DNA of 64,000 bases, from positions 6,178,001 through 6,242,000 of the forward strand of contig NZ_CP092417.1 in NCBI RefSeq assembly GCF_023716865.1. Reading direction: 5' to 3'. The translations under genes were made by a program, and so were the position numbers. A model generated the notes under the pieces. It saw only the letters and a list, made by a program, of their open reading frames with translations, ran no database searches and was not told the DNA's origin. Shown here piece after piece: positions 1-8,692 of the stretch (position 1 is its first letter; each line of letters starts with the position of its first letter). The DNA is from Endozoicomonas sp. SCSIO W0465 (lineage in GTDB: Bacteria > Pseudomonadota > Gammaproteobacteria > Pseudomonadales > Endozoicomonadaceae).

Positions 1-242
1 ATTCCCAGCAAACGCTCACCGCCGTCCGGCTTTTCTATAACATGTCGGCGCACGGGTGATGGCTGGTAGGTTCCGTCCAATAAGGCTTGACGCACTGAAG
101 GCCAATGCTGTTTGGCAAAGTCTGGATAAGCTTCAATAGTGACTCCATCAATACCCGGAGCACCCTTGTTGCTTTTGACCTGTTTCCATGCACTTGCCAG
201 ATTAGCCGGTTCAAGTACGCAATTTAGTAGATCATGGTTCAA
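1..242 (-). CDS. ltrA: Group II intron reverse transcriptase/maturase, N-terminal part
   Basis: The minus-strand frame encodes the typical LtrA N-terminus, with the KSNKGAPGIDGVTIEAY block (RT motif 0) followed by PVRRHVIEKPDGGERLLGI, which leads into the first RT palm motif. These proteins reverse-transcribe and help splice their own intron RNA. The start is probably the TTG at 242, since a stop codon lies just upstream in frame. About 80 codons are visible and the rest lies before position 1. Family assignment is firm; whether the full protein is intact cannot be judged here. Confidence 0.8.
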   Translation of the reverse strand, partial: MNHDLLNCVLEPANLASAWKQVKSNKGAPGIDGVTIEAYPDFAKQHWPSVRQALLDGTYQPSPVRRHVIEKPDGGERLLG

Positions 243-841
243 AGCTGGTTAAAGATTCTGTCGCCAAGTACGGTGAGTCGCCGGACGGCTGCATCGCCTT
301 GAGGGAATCAGTCTCCTCTTTGTCGTCGATGTTCGGCCCTTCGCTAACGACTTCCCATCCGTTAATGGCTTCTGTCGTACAGCTACTATGGCCTCTGCTG
401 ACTTCTGTCCAATCACCACGCGGAGTTACCTCTGCTGGCGCTATTGGTTGCCATCGGGTTTGCTCGAACAGGATGATGAGACCTGTTCGCCGAGCCTGTT
501 GTAACCAGTGGCTGAGAACTGGGAATTACCAATCGCATGTTGAACAGATCTCCCCGGATAAGGACATGAACTTTCAGTGCACAACCGCCGCATTTACCGT
601 GTCTCACGAACCATAGGGCTTTGTGATCCTTGGCTCACTCGCCCAGAGACTCAGCCTTATATGCGATTTCTGTACGTCGGCTCGCACCTTTGCACTCAGA
701 CTGCCTCCGCACAGCCCCTCGCGGGACTGCACTTGCCTTAAGCTAGTGGTTGTCATCAGCAGGCGTCTTTACCGCCAGTCAGATGTAGGTTCTCCCACAG
801 GGGACTTTCACCCCATCAGTTCATGCCCATGCCGGGCGTAC
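1..841 (-). mobile_element. Group II intron, 5' part (continues beyond window start)
   Basis: Read on the minus strand, the segment begins at 841 with GTACGCCCGGCATGGG and runs into a GGGGTGAAAGTCCCC hairpin, as in the first domain of bacterial group II introns. About 600 nt of structured non-coding sequence leads to a reverse transcriptase start near 242. The first ~200 nt are closely similar to a fragment at 40836-41048, so both belong to one intron family. The 3' half lies outside the window. The 5' exon next to 842 does not look like an attC site, unlike the second copy. The exact 5' splice boundary (841 or 842) is inferred. Confidence 0.75.
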
Positions 842-883
842 CAAGATGAGTACTGCAAATAGTAGATTAGTTGAAAAAAACTG

Positions 884-2161
884 TTGACCTGTTTCGACCG
901 GTCAGAACTCCTAAGTATGGCGGAACAGCTTGGTTTTACTATACGACAGCGAGATATCCGTCCTTTGGATTTTATCCTCTCACTGATCGATGCCCTCGCT
1001 GGTGATGGAAACTGCGATACCCAGGCGGATCTACACCGTAAATTTAACGAGTTGACGGGGCTGAATGTCTCTTATCGTTCTTGGGCAAATCAAGCTAAAA
1101 AGGACGCGCTGCCTACTCTTATCCTGTGGCTATGGGTGCAGTGTCTGGAAATATTTTCCCGCAAAGTCATGGCGTTTGATGAAGACAGTCCATTTTCAGA
1201 GTTTGAGCACATTCTGATTCAGGACGGTTCGTCACAAGCTGTCTATGATGCCCTGAAAGAAGCATTTCCCGGCAGGTTCTCAACGGTCAGTCCTGCTGCC
1301 GTCGAGCTTCATACGACAATGGATCTTCTCACCAACAACCTGGTGCGGGTGCAGCTGACTGAAGATACCCGTTCAGAAAGAGACTGTCTGCCACCACTGC
1401 CAACATCCATGGCCTATATCCTGATGCTAATGGATGCCGGTTATTTTGAGCTGGAACTCTTTGCCGCTATTGATGACAGGGAGGGTTCTTTTATCTGCAA
1501 GGCACCTCAGAGTATCAACCCGACGATACTCAGCGCGGTACGGGAGGATGGCAAGAATCTCAATCGCTACAAAGGACAAAAACTGAAGGATGTACTGTCT
1601 GGCTTCCCCAAAGACCAGTGCCTCGACCTGGATGTAGAATGGCCGGGATTCAAAGCCTGGCCATTCCGCTTGGTTGTCCGCTGGAATGACAAAAAACAGA
1701 AGTGGGTTTTCGTTGTGACCAACCTGAACCGGGTGGAGTTCACCTTGAGTGATGTGCTCCAGGCCTATCGTCTACGGTGGCAGATAGAGCTGATTTTCAA
1801 AGAGATCAAATCCTATTCAGGGTGGCATCGTTTTAACACCAAATCAGCGACACTGGTGTTTAGCCTGATTCTGATGTCCTTTGTGGTTGTGACGTTGAAA
1901 AGGTACCTTGCCCATGCTGCACAGGCGAACCTCTGTGAAAGTGGGAGCATTGAGGAAATCTCGACGCACAAGGTGATGAAAAGTGGGACTCACCTGTTTG
2001 GTAATGTGATTTCATCGTTGATAAATGCAGGAAAGTCATTGGTCTCATGCATTAAAAAGCTACTGGACTTCTGGGGAAATAATGCGAAACGAGAACACCC
2101 TGCACGGGATGGTTGTTCAGGGCGTACAAGATTAGGCTTCTGTGCAGTGGGTGGAGCTTAA
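884..2161 (+). CDS. IS4-family transposase
   Basis: A 425-aa DDE transposase. The C-terminal part shows YRLRWQIELIFKEIK, an exact match to the IS4 Y-(2)-R-(3)-E-(6)-K signature that supplies the catalytic glutamate. An upstream block with IQDGSSQAVYDALKE carries the likely first aspartate. The frame opens with a TTG at 884 just after an in-frame stop; an ATG at 917 is an alternative start. The gene lies between the group II intron and a DUF2264 gene that has lost its 5' end, so the IS probably truncated that gene. I could not identify terminal inverted repeats with confidence. Confidence 0.85.
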   Translation: MTCFDRSELLSMAEQLGFTIRQRDIRPLDFILSLIDALAGDGNCDTQADLHRKFNELTGLNVSYRSWANQAKKDALPTLILWLWVQCLEIFSRKVMAFDEDSPFSEFEHILIQDGSSQAVYDALKEAFPGRFSTVSPAAVELHTTMDLLTNNLVRVQLTEDTRSERDCLPPLPTSMAYILMLMDAGYFELELFAAIDDREGSFICKAPQSINPTILSAVREDGKNLNRYKGQKLKDVLSGFPKDQCLDLDVEWPGFKAWPFRLVVRWNDKKQKWVFVVTNLNRVEFTLSDVLQAYRLRWQIELIFKEIKSYSGWHRFNTKSATLVFSLILMSFVVVTLKRYLAHAAQANLCESGSIEEISTHKVMKSGTHLFGNVISSLINAGKSLVSCIKKLLDFWGNNAKREHPARDGCSGRTRLGFCAVGGA

Positions 2162-3006
2162 TGTCTACCTTAAGAACCGGGATTGACCATGTTGATCACA
2201 AAAAGTATCGGCGAGTTAAAGAGTTTTACGTGGGAGCCGGCTGGTTTCGTGATGGTGCCAGGGGCAATTACGATTACTACAATGCCTGGGGCTTTCACTA
2301 TTCACTCTATTGGTTAGATCAGATAGACCCTGACTTCGACCGTCATTTTATCCACACCTCTATGTCAGCGTTTGTATCTACCTACCGTCATCTTTTAACC
2401 CCTGAAGGTATTGCCTTTTTTGGGCGCAGTGCCTGCTATCGCCTGGCCGTCTCGGCACCGTTGCTGGCCTTTGTGGATATGAAAAGAGAGATAGCAAACG
2501 ATCGGGAAACAGGGGCAATAACGGCGGGAGCCGCTCAGCGTTCACTGGCGACCAGCCTGAGGTATTTTATTGGCAATGGCGCCATCCGCTACGGCGCGCC
2601 AACCCAGGGGCTTTTCTCAGAAGACAGTCGTCTTGTGGATAATTACAGTGGGCCTGCCAGCAGTTTCTGGTCCATGCGGGCGCTGGTGATTGCGCTCTAC
2701 GCTGGCCATCGTTCTGGCTTGTGGGAGGCCAAACCTGAGCCTTTACCCGTTGAGGTCAGTGACTTTCAGTTTGAGATTCCGGCAATAGACGCAAAAGTGA
2801 TTGGCGTAAAGCAAACCGGGGAAGTGACAGTGATCTTTACCAGTGATTACACGCAGGAGCAGTCACCAAAGACCAGAAGGCTGGAAACACAGTCACTGAC
2901 GGATTGTCTGCTGGAGAAAGTCACAGGGCGGGCTGAACGCCCTAAAAATAACCTCCTTCGCAAAGGCATTACCAGCTATAGCTCAAAGATGGCGCATTTT
3001 TTCTAG
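2161..3006 (+). pseudogene. DUF2264 family protein, C-terminal remnant
   Basis: About 280 residues match the middle and end of DUF2264 proteins: a YVGAGWFRDG block, then NYDYYNAWGFHYSLYWL and a C-terminal beta-rich part. DUF2264 proteins are six-hairpin-type, probably carbohydrate-active, and normally have another 100-200 N-terminal residues. Here the N-terminus is replaced by the end of the IS4 element, whose transposase stop codon overlaps position 2161. The frame stays open upstream to 2113 through IS sequence. It is most likely a non-functional remnant, though an ATG at 2161 could still allow expression. Confidence 0.7.
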
Positions 3007-3120
3007 TGCAGTAAAGCGTTAATACCCATTACCCATACAGCCAGATCCCTCGTTCCCACGCTCCGGAGGGTGTCGCAAAACCCTCGTTCCGACACTTTTA
3101 GGCCCTGTGGGTCCCGCGCA

Positions 3121-3226
3121 GGAATGCATACAGATCTGGCAGCAGGAGAAAGAGCCACTGCCTGGTAGGGTTTTCGGTGGCTCCATGCGAGTATGGTATT
3201 TGTGGCAGGATCGGTATGCATTCCCA
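3121..3226. repeat. Palindromic MITE-like repeat, copy 1
   Basis: About 106 bp bounded by inverted termini GGAATGCATAC and GTATGCATTCC. The interior is near-identical to copies at 3287-3396 and 5931-6040 and contains CTGCCTGGTAGGGTTTTCGG. It is embedded in hairpin-rich sequence with recurring TTCCCACGC/GCGTGGGAA arms and TGTCGCAAAACCCT motifs (3036-3475). All six frames carry overlapping open frames here, but their sequences are translations of the repeat and not genes. Confidence 0.75.
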
Positions 3227-3286
3227 CGCGGAGCATGGGAACGAGATGTCCAGAGTGTCTGCAGGGTTTTGCGACACCCTCTCCGC

Positions 3287-3396
3287 GTGGGAATGCATAC
3301 GGATCTGGCAGCATGAGAAAGAACCACTGCCTGGTAGGGTTTTCGGGGGCTCCATACGAGTATGGTATTTGTGGCGGGATCGGTATGCATTCCCAC
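3287..3396. repeat. Palindromic MITE-like repeat, copy 2
   Basis: A 110-bp unit with terminal inverted repeats GTGGGAATGCATACGGATC and GATCGGTATGCATTCCCAC, which pair with one mismatch. It is in direct orientation to copy 1 and followed by the REP-like hairpin TTCCCACGC-AGA-GCGTGGGAA. It lies just downstream of the heme receptor gene's stop codon, so it could also act as an mRNA end structure. Confidence 0.8.
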
Positions 3397-3482
3397 GCAG
3401 AGCGTGGGAACGAGATGTCCGGAGTGTCCGCAGGGTTTTGCGACAACCTCGGGACCGTGGGAACGAGGTGCTTGGCCAGAGG

Positions 3483-5561
3483 TTAGAACATGTATCGAAG
3501 GTCCAGACGATAACTGCGACCTGGCTGGTACAGTTCCTGCCAGGCAACACGATAGTATTTATCGGTAGCATTCTTAATGGTGAAGTCTGCTTTCAGACCT
3601 TTCAAGCTTCCGGCTGCTGGCTCATAGCTCGCATAAAAATCCACCAGGTCATAGCCTTCATACTGGTCAACGGTATTGTCCGGATCGACCCTGTTCTGGT
3701 CATTCACATGGGTGAATCGAGTCCCGACTTTTACATCGCCATGAAAAGCCAGGTAGGCCAGATCGGCGACGACTTTATCCGCCGGAATATTACCCAGTGC
3801 CTCTCCTGACTGCTTATCCTCTCCCCGGGTCTGGCCATAAGAGAGCCCTGCCTCAATATTTTGAATGCGATACTCCCCTGCTATTTCAAAACCTTTAAGT
3901 TCAGCTTCTTCCACGTTTTCCCAGCTGGTTTTTGTTGGAGGTCCGAAGCCGCCAAAAGCAGGATCATAAGTGAACTGATTAATGAAATTATCGACGTCAT
4001 TTTTAAAAATGTTGGCATTCAGTCTAAGCTCATCGTCACCCAATAGATTGGAAAACTCCATTCGGGCAGATATTTCTTTGTTCTCTGCTTCCTCTGGTTT
4101 TAAATCAGGGTTCGGTACAAACACATTCTTGATAGGCCCCATAGCAAAGTGAGTACCGGTAGAAAACATCTCTTCCATACCCGGTGCACGGAATGCCTCA
4201 TTATAACTGGCAGTCAATGTTAACCAGTCAGTGGTCGTCCAGATAATACCCAGAGAAGGTGACAACGCCTGATCGGTCTGTTTCTTGTTAATAACATCCG
4301 AATCCGCGCGATTATCCTCAGCACTGAAGTGATCATAGCGAAGCCCGCCCTGAAGTTCCCAGGACTGACTCAGGGGAAAACTGCCTTGAACAAATGCCCC
4401 CATAGTTTCCGACTGCCCATCCAGCCCTTCCGGACGGGTGTCTGATGCCTGGCCGGTGGTATCACGCTCAGTGGTAATCGTATTTTGGTAAACATCCAGA
4501 CCATAGGTCAGTTCGAGGGCATCAACAATAGAGATATTTGTCAGGGCAAGACCATTGGTTTTATAACGGGTATCGTCTTTCTGCCCTTTGGTTACCCGGT
4601 CTTCTTCATAATGTGTGTCATTACGGAAAATCTGCAGCTTACTATTGATCCAATCCCTGTCAGGGTTATATAGCCAGGCTGCGGAAAGATTGGTATTTTT
4701 TGAATCTCTCTCAACCGGAAGAATAGAGGTGTCGTTCACCATTGAGGTTGGGTTACTGGGCACCAAACCATTATAAAGGGCATGTTGAGCTTTAAACTCA
4801 AGGCGACTATCGCCATTAATGTTCCAGCCCAGTTTGGCCATACCTCCCTGCTCTCTGGATCCGGAGTCTTCCAGGTCCTGGCCATTACCCAGTTCATAGT
4901 TTTCACCATCGTTATAGTAACCATTCAGTAACCAGTCAATATCGCCCTGCATCCCATACACCGCACCACTGGTTAATAAACGGCTGTTATTACTGTGGTA
5001 ACCCTGAGAAACATAACCACCAAGATGTTTACCTTCCTCTAAAAGATCCTGTGCACTTTTGGTGTTCTGAACAACAACGCCACCAATAGCCCCTGAGCCC
5101 CACAGACTGCTTGACGGACCTTTAACAACTTCAACTGATTTCAGTAATTCAGGGTCAGTAAAGTAGGTTCCCCGATGACCGTTTGAGAAATTCTGTCGTG
5201 CACCATCCATAACCTGAAGCACACGTGTTCCCTCTAAACCACGAATATTAACCCCTTGTGCGCTGCCTCTTGGGCCACCGGAAACGGATACATTGGGCAG
5301 AGATTCCATTAATTCTGGTACTGATGAAGCCTGTTGCTGTTCAATTTCTGCCAGATCAATCACATCGATGTTCTGAACCACATCAGCATGATCTTTCTTC
5401 GCCCTGGTGGCAGTAACAGTTACCTGCTGCAATAAAACGGGTTTCGATTGAGCTTTATTTTCTTTCTCAGCAACTGTTTCAGCAAAAACAACCGGAGTTG
5501 CAGCAAGAGAAACGGTAGCGGCCATCACCGCCAGAGCCAGCGTGTTTTTCGGGAACGTCAT
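3483..5561 (-). CDS. TonB-dependent heme/hemoglobin outer-membrane receptor
   Basis: A 692-aa outer-membrane receptor that should bind heme or hemoproteins at the cell surface and import heme with TonB energy. It has a signal peptide (about residues 1-28, ending VVFAET), a plug domain (about 55-170, with LESLP-like and VEVVKGPSSSLWGSGAIGGVV blocks), a beta-barrel and a terminal aromatic residue (RYMF). The FRAP (AFRAPGMEEMF) and NPDL (NPDLKPEE) motifs typical of heme receptors are both present. It is transcribed alone, away from the tonB operon, with a Fur-like box about 130 bp upstream of the start and palindromic repeats on both sides. The exact ligand cannot be told from sequence. Confidence 0.9.
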   Translation of the reverse strand: MTFPKNTLALAVMAATVSLAATPVVFAETVAEKENKAQSKPVLLQQVTVTATRAKKDHADVVQNIDVIDLAEIEQQQASSVPELMESLPNVSVSGGPRGSAQGVNIRGLEGTRVLQVMDGARQNFSNGHRGTYFTDPELLKSVEVVKGPSSSLWGSGAIGGVVVQNTKSAQDLLEEGKHLGGYVSQGYHSNNSRLLTSGAVYGMQGDIDWLLNGYYNDGENYELGNGQDLEDSGSREQGGMAKLGWNINGDSRLEFKAQHALYNGLVPSNPTSMVNDTSILPVERDSKNTNLSAAWLYNPDRDWINSKLQIFRNDTHYEEDRVTKGQKDDTRYKTNGLALTNISIVDALELTYGLDVYQNTITTERDTTGQASDTRPEGLDGQSETMGAFVQGSFPLSQSWELQGGLRYDHFSAEDNRADSDVINKKQTDQALSPSLGIIWTTTDWLTLTASYNEAFRAPGMEEMFSTGTHFAMGPIKNVFVPNPDLKPEEAENKEISARMEFSNLLGDDELRLNANIFKNDVDNFINQFTYDPAFGGFGPPTKTSWENVEEAELKGFEIAGEYRIQNIEAGLSYGQTRGEDKQSGEALGNIPADKVVADLAYLAFHGDVKVGTRFTHVNDQNRVDPDNTVDQYEGYDLVDFYASYEPAAGSLKGLKADFTIKNATDKYYRVAWQELYQPGRSYRLDLRYMF

Positions 5562-5688
5562 TGTTTTTTTGTACCAGTGTTGGTGTTTTCAGCAAGCGGG
5601 TAACAACCCTGTCTGTTTTTTTGTTGTTACGGTTCGGCAATAAGGGTTACCAAGCCGTAGTAGACGCATCATATTGACTATTTATACG

Positions 5689-5710
5689 AAATGCAAATCA
5701 TTCTCATTTA
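5689..5710. promoter_or_regulatory. Fur-box-like operator upstream of the heme receptor
   Basis: AAATGCAAATCATTCTCATT resembles the Fur consensus GATAATGATAATCATTATC (NAT triplets and an ATTCTCATT half). It lies about 130 bp before the receptor start. Two comparable sites precede tonB and hutW, which supports iron-dependent repression. No experimental evidence. Confidence 0.6.
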
Positions 5711-5930
5711 GCTTTGTATAAATATTTGCACGGAAAGAACAGAAGACAGCTAAGAAAATTTAATTTCAGGGAATTGAATTAGCCCGAATATTTCATAAAC
5801 GCTGCTACAGTTCGAGCAATTGATGCTTTTGCACTTCGTTCCCACGGTCCTGAGGGTGTCACAAAACCCTCGTTCCCATGCTCTGGAGGTTGTCGCAAAA
5901 CCCTCCGGACACCTCGTTCCCACGCTCCGC

Positions 5931-6040
5931 GTGGGAATGCATACCGATCCCACCACAAATACCATACTCGCATGGAGCCCCCGAAAACCCTACCAGGCAG
6001 TGGCTCTTTCTCATGCTGCCAGATCCGTATGCATTCCCAC
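5931..6040. repeat. Palindromic MITE-like repeat, copy 3 (inverted)
   Basis: A 110-bp unit with GTGGGAATGCATACCGATC at one end and GATCCGTATGCATTCCCAC at the other. It is the reverse orientation of copies 1 and 2 and lies between the heme receptor promoter and the DCC-family gene. It is preceded by the hairpin TTCCCACGCTCCGCGTGGGAA. The receptor gene is therefore bracketed by inverted copies. Confidence 0.8.
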
Positions 6041-6107
6041 GGGGGACCATGGGAACGAGGTGCTTGTGTATGTATAACAACGCTTGGCTGCACTAGTTAC
6101 ACGACGG

Positions 6108-6515
6108 TTATCTTTTGCACTCGTTTTTACCCAGGATTGGCCCCAGGCGGCGGGATATGCTATGACGGTTTTTTGCGAACAGTTCGTAACCAAGGTCAGC
6201 AATACAAGCGACACCCGGCCAGCGTAAGGGAGCAATAATGCATCCCATACCAACCGCCTCCCAGGCTGCCAGGGTAGCATCCACCCCTTTAACAACACGC
6301 CCGTCAGCCAGTTTTGCGTGAATCAAGCGATCCAGCTCTACTACGTCAAATTCCGGATATTTTTCCTGAAAACCGTCCTGTCTAATATCAACCAGCTTGA
6401 GCAGACCTTTTCGGTTCTTTTTCGACAGATGATCAACCTCGCGCCTGCATAATGCGCAGTCACCATCGTAAAACAGCGTAACCGGCAGGGATATATCTTT
6501 TCTTTTTAGTACCAT
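6108..6515 (-). CDS. DCC (DUF393) family thiol-disulfide oxidoreductase-like protein
   Basis: A protein of about 135 residues with the DCC-family opening LFYDGDCALCRREVDHL (DxxCxxC, possible redox pair) and a conserved aromatic and hydrophobic C-terminal half (LIHAKLADGRVVKGVDA, AAWEAVGMG). Members are small putative thiol-disulfide oxidoreductases of unclear substrate. I chose the ATG at 6515, about 12 residues before the motif; an ATG at 6554 with an AGGA upstream is an alternative. It is divergent from tonB and shares the Fur-box intergenic region, so it may be iron-controlled. Confidence 0.75.
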   Translation of the reverse strand: MVLKRKDISLPVTLFYDGDCALCRREVDHLSKKNRKGLLKLVDIRQDGFQEKYPEFDVVELDRLIHAKLADGRVVKGVDATLAAWEAVGMGCIIAPLRWPGVACIADLGYELFAKNRHSISRRLGPILGKNECKR

Positions 6516-6646
6516 AACTGTGTATACCGAAGGTGATAATGCAGCTGTGACCATGAGGGTCCTGAACAGACACTTTTTTTCTGCTCTTTTACGGTCCGGA
6601 TAGTGTTCCAGATCAAACAATTAATGGATATTACTGATTAGCACAA

Positions 6647-6666
6647 ATAATGCGAATTATTATCAT
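6647..6666. promoter_or_regulatory. Fur-box-like operator upstream of tonB
   Basis: ATAATGCGAATTATTATCAT is the best Fur-consensus match in the window. It lies about 80 bp before tonB and about 130 bp before the divergent DCC gene, and would place the whole tonB-exbBD-hutBCD operon under iron control. Confidence 0.65.
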
Positions 6667-6748
6667 TTAGGTTATTGAACACATTTTATGCTTCGAGTAA
6701 CCTACGCTCCTGCTGTTAGCTCAATTAACTCTATTACTGTTCCTGGTC

Positions 6749-7441
6749 ATGCCTAAAAGAGCTTTATTCACCTTGCTGATATCCATTGCGACCCATGTGG
6801 CCGTGGTGGTTGCGCTGGACCACCAGGAATCTGAGCCCAGAACCATCCATATGGGTTCTATCCAGGCACCGGTTTCCCTGAGCTTTTCAACGGTCAGCCA
6901 ACCCAGGCCTCCGGTGGAAGAGCCGGTGGTTAAGGAGCAACCCAAGCCTGAACCAAAGGTCGTCCAGAAACCGATAGAAAAGGCCAGGCCCGTTCTTGAG
7001 AAGAAAGAACCCAAAACTGAGCCTGTAAAGAAAAAACCCAAAAAAGTTGTTGAACAGCCAAAGCCGGTAGAGAAGAAAAAGCCTGAAGTGTCTCAGCCAA
7101 CTGAGCCCGTCATGGAGCAAACCGTTACGGAAGAGAGCCAGTCCCCGGGACTGAGCAATGAACCGGTGATGGTGACTGAGCCGGAAATCCGTGATTGGGT
7201 TCAGCCCCGTTATCCGAAACTGGCTCAGCGGAGAAATCAGCAGGGCGTGGTGATGCTGGATGTGATTGTGGATGAACGTGGTCATCCGATCACCATCGAC
7301 ATTCTTGAGTCATCCGGTTTCCCCGTTCTGGATAAGGCGGCAATTGATGCCGTTAAACGCTGGTCATTCAAACCAGAACAACGAAATAGCCGATTTGTGA
7401 AATCCCGGGTGCATATCCCCGTCGCATTCGAAATCAGTTGA
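6749..7441 (+). CDS. tonB: TonB energy-transducing protein
   Basis: A 230-aa TonB. It has one N-terminal membrane anchor (residues 7-22), a long periplasm-spanning Pro/Lys/Glu-rich linker (about 40-140, many KPEPK and KKPK units), and a C-terminal TonB domain (about 150-230, YPKLAQRRNQQGVVMLDVIVD and ALKRWSFKP-like end). It couples the proton gradient harvested by ExbB-ExbD to outer-membrane receptors such as the heme receptor at 3483. It is the first gene of a six-gene operon, in the same order as the Vibrio tonB1-exbB1-exbD1-hutBCD locus. Confidence 0.93.
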   Translation: MPKRALFTLLISIATHVAVVVALDHQESEPRTIHMGSIQAPVSLSFSTVSQPRPPVEEPVVKEQPKPEPKVVQKPIEKARPVLEKKEPKTEPVKKKPKKVVEQPKPVEKKKPEVSQPTEPVMEQTVTEESQSPGLSNEPVMVTEPEIRDWVQPRYPKLAQRRNQQGVVMLDVIVDERGHPITIDILESSGFPVLDKAAIDAVKRWSFKPEQRNSRFVKSRVHIPVAFEIS

Positions 7442-7496
7442 TTCAGCAAACCATTTATAGACATCTATAGAGATCAAATACCGAGCAGGTAACGCC

Positions 7497-8255
7497 ATGT
7501 TGACAGAACATCTTGCATCACTGGGGATCATGGCCTGGCCATTACTGATCACCTCTTGCCTTGGCCTGGCCATGATTCTTGAGCGGCTGGTGACTTATGC
7601 CCTGCTGCCTTCGCTGAACCGCAAGGGATTGACCGGGCTGTTTAATGAGGTACGTCAATGCTGTGGTTGCGAGAAGCACGCAAAAAGCAAGAGCGACCTT
7701 TGTCAAAATCTCTGCCAGGGCAAAGGGATTCGTCAGGGTATCGCGGTACTGCTGAGCCACAACACCTGTGAAAAGTCAGTGCGTGAAGAGGTTGCCGGCC
7801 TGTGGTTGCTGAAACAGAAGCGCAACCTGAATGCCTGGCTGAAGCCATTGATGCTGATTGGGGTACTGTCGCCAATGCTGGGCCTGCTCGGTACGGTACT
7901 GGGTATGATCGATATGTTCCGTGATATCGCTGCCGCAGCCGGCCCGGTCACGCCGGATATTCTGGCAGCAGGCCTGTGGCAGGCGATGTTCACCACGGCG
8001 TTCGGCCTGATCATCGCCATTCCGGCCCTGGCGGCAGCTCACGGTTTTGGTGTCTGGGCTAACCATTATCTCGCCAGGCTGGAGTTTGCCCTGAATCACA
8101 CCAACCTGCTTCTGGAAGGCCTGACCATGGACGATGACGGTTTGGCAACGGCGCCTTCAGCCTCCACCGTTAATAGCTTTGCTGTAAAAAAAGAGAGGAA
8201 CGGCTCAAACACCGGCTGCCCTGAAGTAATCGATGCCGGAGCGGTAGCGGCATGA
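7497..8255 (+). CDS. exbB: ExbB, MotA/TolQ/ExbB proton channel protein
   Basis: A 252-aa inner-membrane protein of the ExbB/TolQ family. An N-terminal membrane segment (about 10-30) is followed by a cytoplasmic loop with clustered cysteines (CCGCEKHAKSKSDLCQNLC) and two further membrane segments (about 120-145 and 160-185). The conserved LGLLGTVLGMIDMF and TTAFGLIIAIPALA stretches form the channel. It starts 55 bp after tonB and overlaps exbD by 4 bp. The Cys-rich loop is unusual and might bind metal or heme, which is inference. Confidence 0.92.
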   Translation: MLTEHLASLGIMAWPLLITSCLGLAMILERLVTYALLPSLNRKGLTGLFNEVRQCCGCEKHAKSKSDLCQNLCQGKGIRQGIAVLLSHNTCEKSVREEVAGLWLLKQKRNLNAWLKPLMLIGVLSPMLGLLGTVLGMIDMFRDIAAAAGPVTPDILAAGLWQAMFTTAFGLIIAIPALAAAHGFGVWANHYLARLEFALNHTNLLLEGLTMDDDGLATAPSASTVNSFAVKKERNGSNTGCPEVIDAGAVAA

Positions 8256-8692
8256 TTCGCATCAACGACATTGATGAAACCAGTGCCTCACTCTCCATGG
8301 CGGACCTGACGCCGCTGCTGGATGTGGTGTTTATCGTCATGGTGTTTCTGCTGTTTACCGCCAATGTACAAACACTGAGCCTGCCGGTAGAACTGCCCCA
8401 GGCCACTCAGCAGGAGGCATCGCTTACCACAGCACCCAAAACGCTGACCGTCAGTATTCTCGAGCAAGGTGCACCCTGGGCTATTGGTGAACAGAAGTTT
8501 GACCAGTGGGAAGTGTTCGCCGTGTCACTACTGGAAAAGGTCAAGGCAGCTCCGGATACCACGGTGCTGATTGCCGGTGATAAAGATGCCCCGCTGGGGA
8601 ACCTGGTTAAGCTGATGATGTTTTTCAGCCAGCACAAGATTGACGCTGCGCAAGTGTTGATGGAACAAGAAAATGGAACAGACGACTCATGA
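8252..8692 (+). CDS. exbD: ExbD, biopolymer transport protein
   Basis: A 146-aa ExbD/TolR protein. One membrane helix (about 20-42) carries the family's proton-carrying aspartate (SMADLTPLLDVVFIVMVFLLF), followed by a periplasmic domain ending in a KLMMFFSQHKIDAAQ-type segment. It forms the TonB motor with ExbB. Its ATG overlaps the exbB stop (ATGA), and its own stop overlaps the hutB start in the same way, showing translational coupling. Confidence 0.93.
   Translation: MIRINDIDETSASLSMADLTPLLDVVFIVMVFLLFTANVQTLSLPVELPQATQQEASLTTAPKTLTVSILEQGAPWAIGEQKFDQWEVFAVSLLEKVKAAPDTTVLIAGDKDAPLGNLVKLMMFFSQHKIDAAQVLMEQENGTDDS

Noticed and set aside
842..900. First group II intron as a second attC insertion
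   Set aside because: The 5' exon beside 842 shows no attC arm or TTGT motif.
3036..3475. Repeat cluster as a CRISPR array
   Set aside because: Repeats are about 110 bp, palindromic and partly inverted, with no short unique spacers and no cas genes.
3003..3571. Several overlapping open frames on both strands downstream of the heme receptor
   Set aside because: Their sequences are translations of the palindromic repeats in different frames (repeated GNAYGSGSMRK- and PRSHAPRGNAY-like words), with no ribosome-binding sites.
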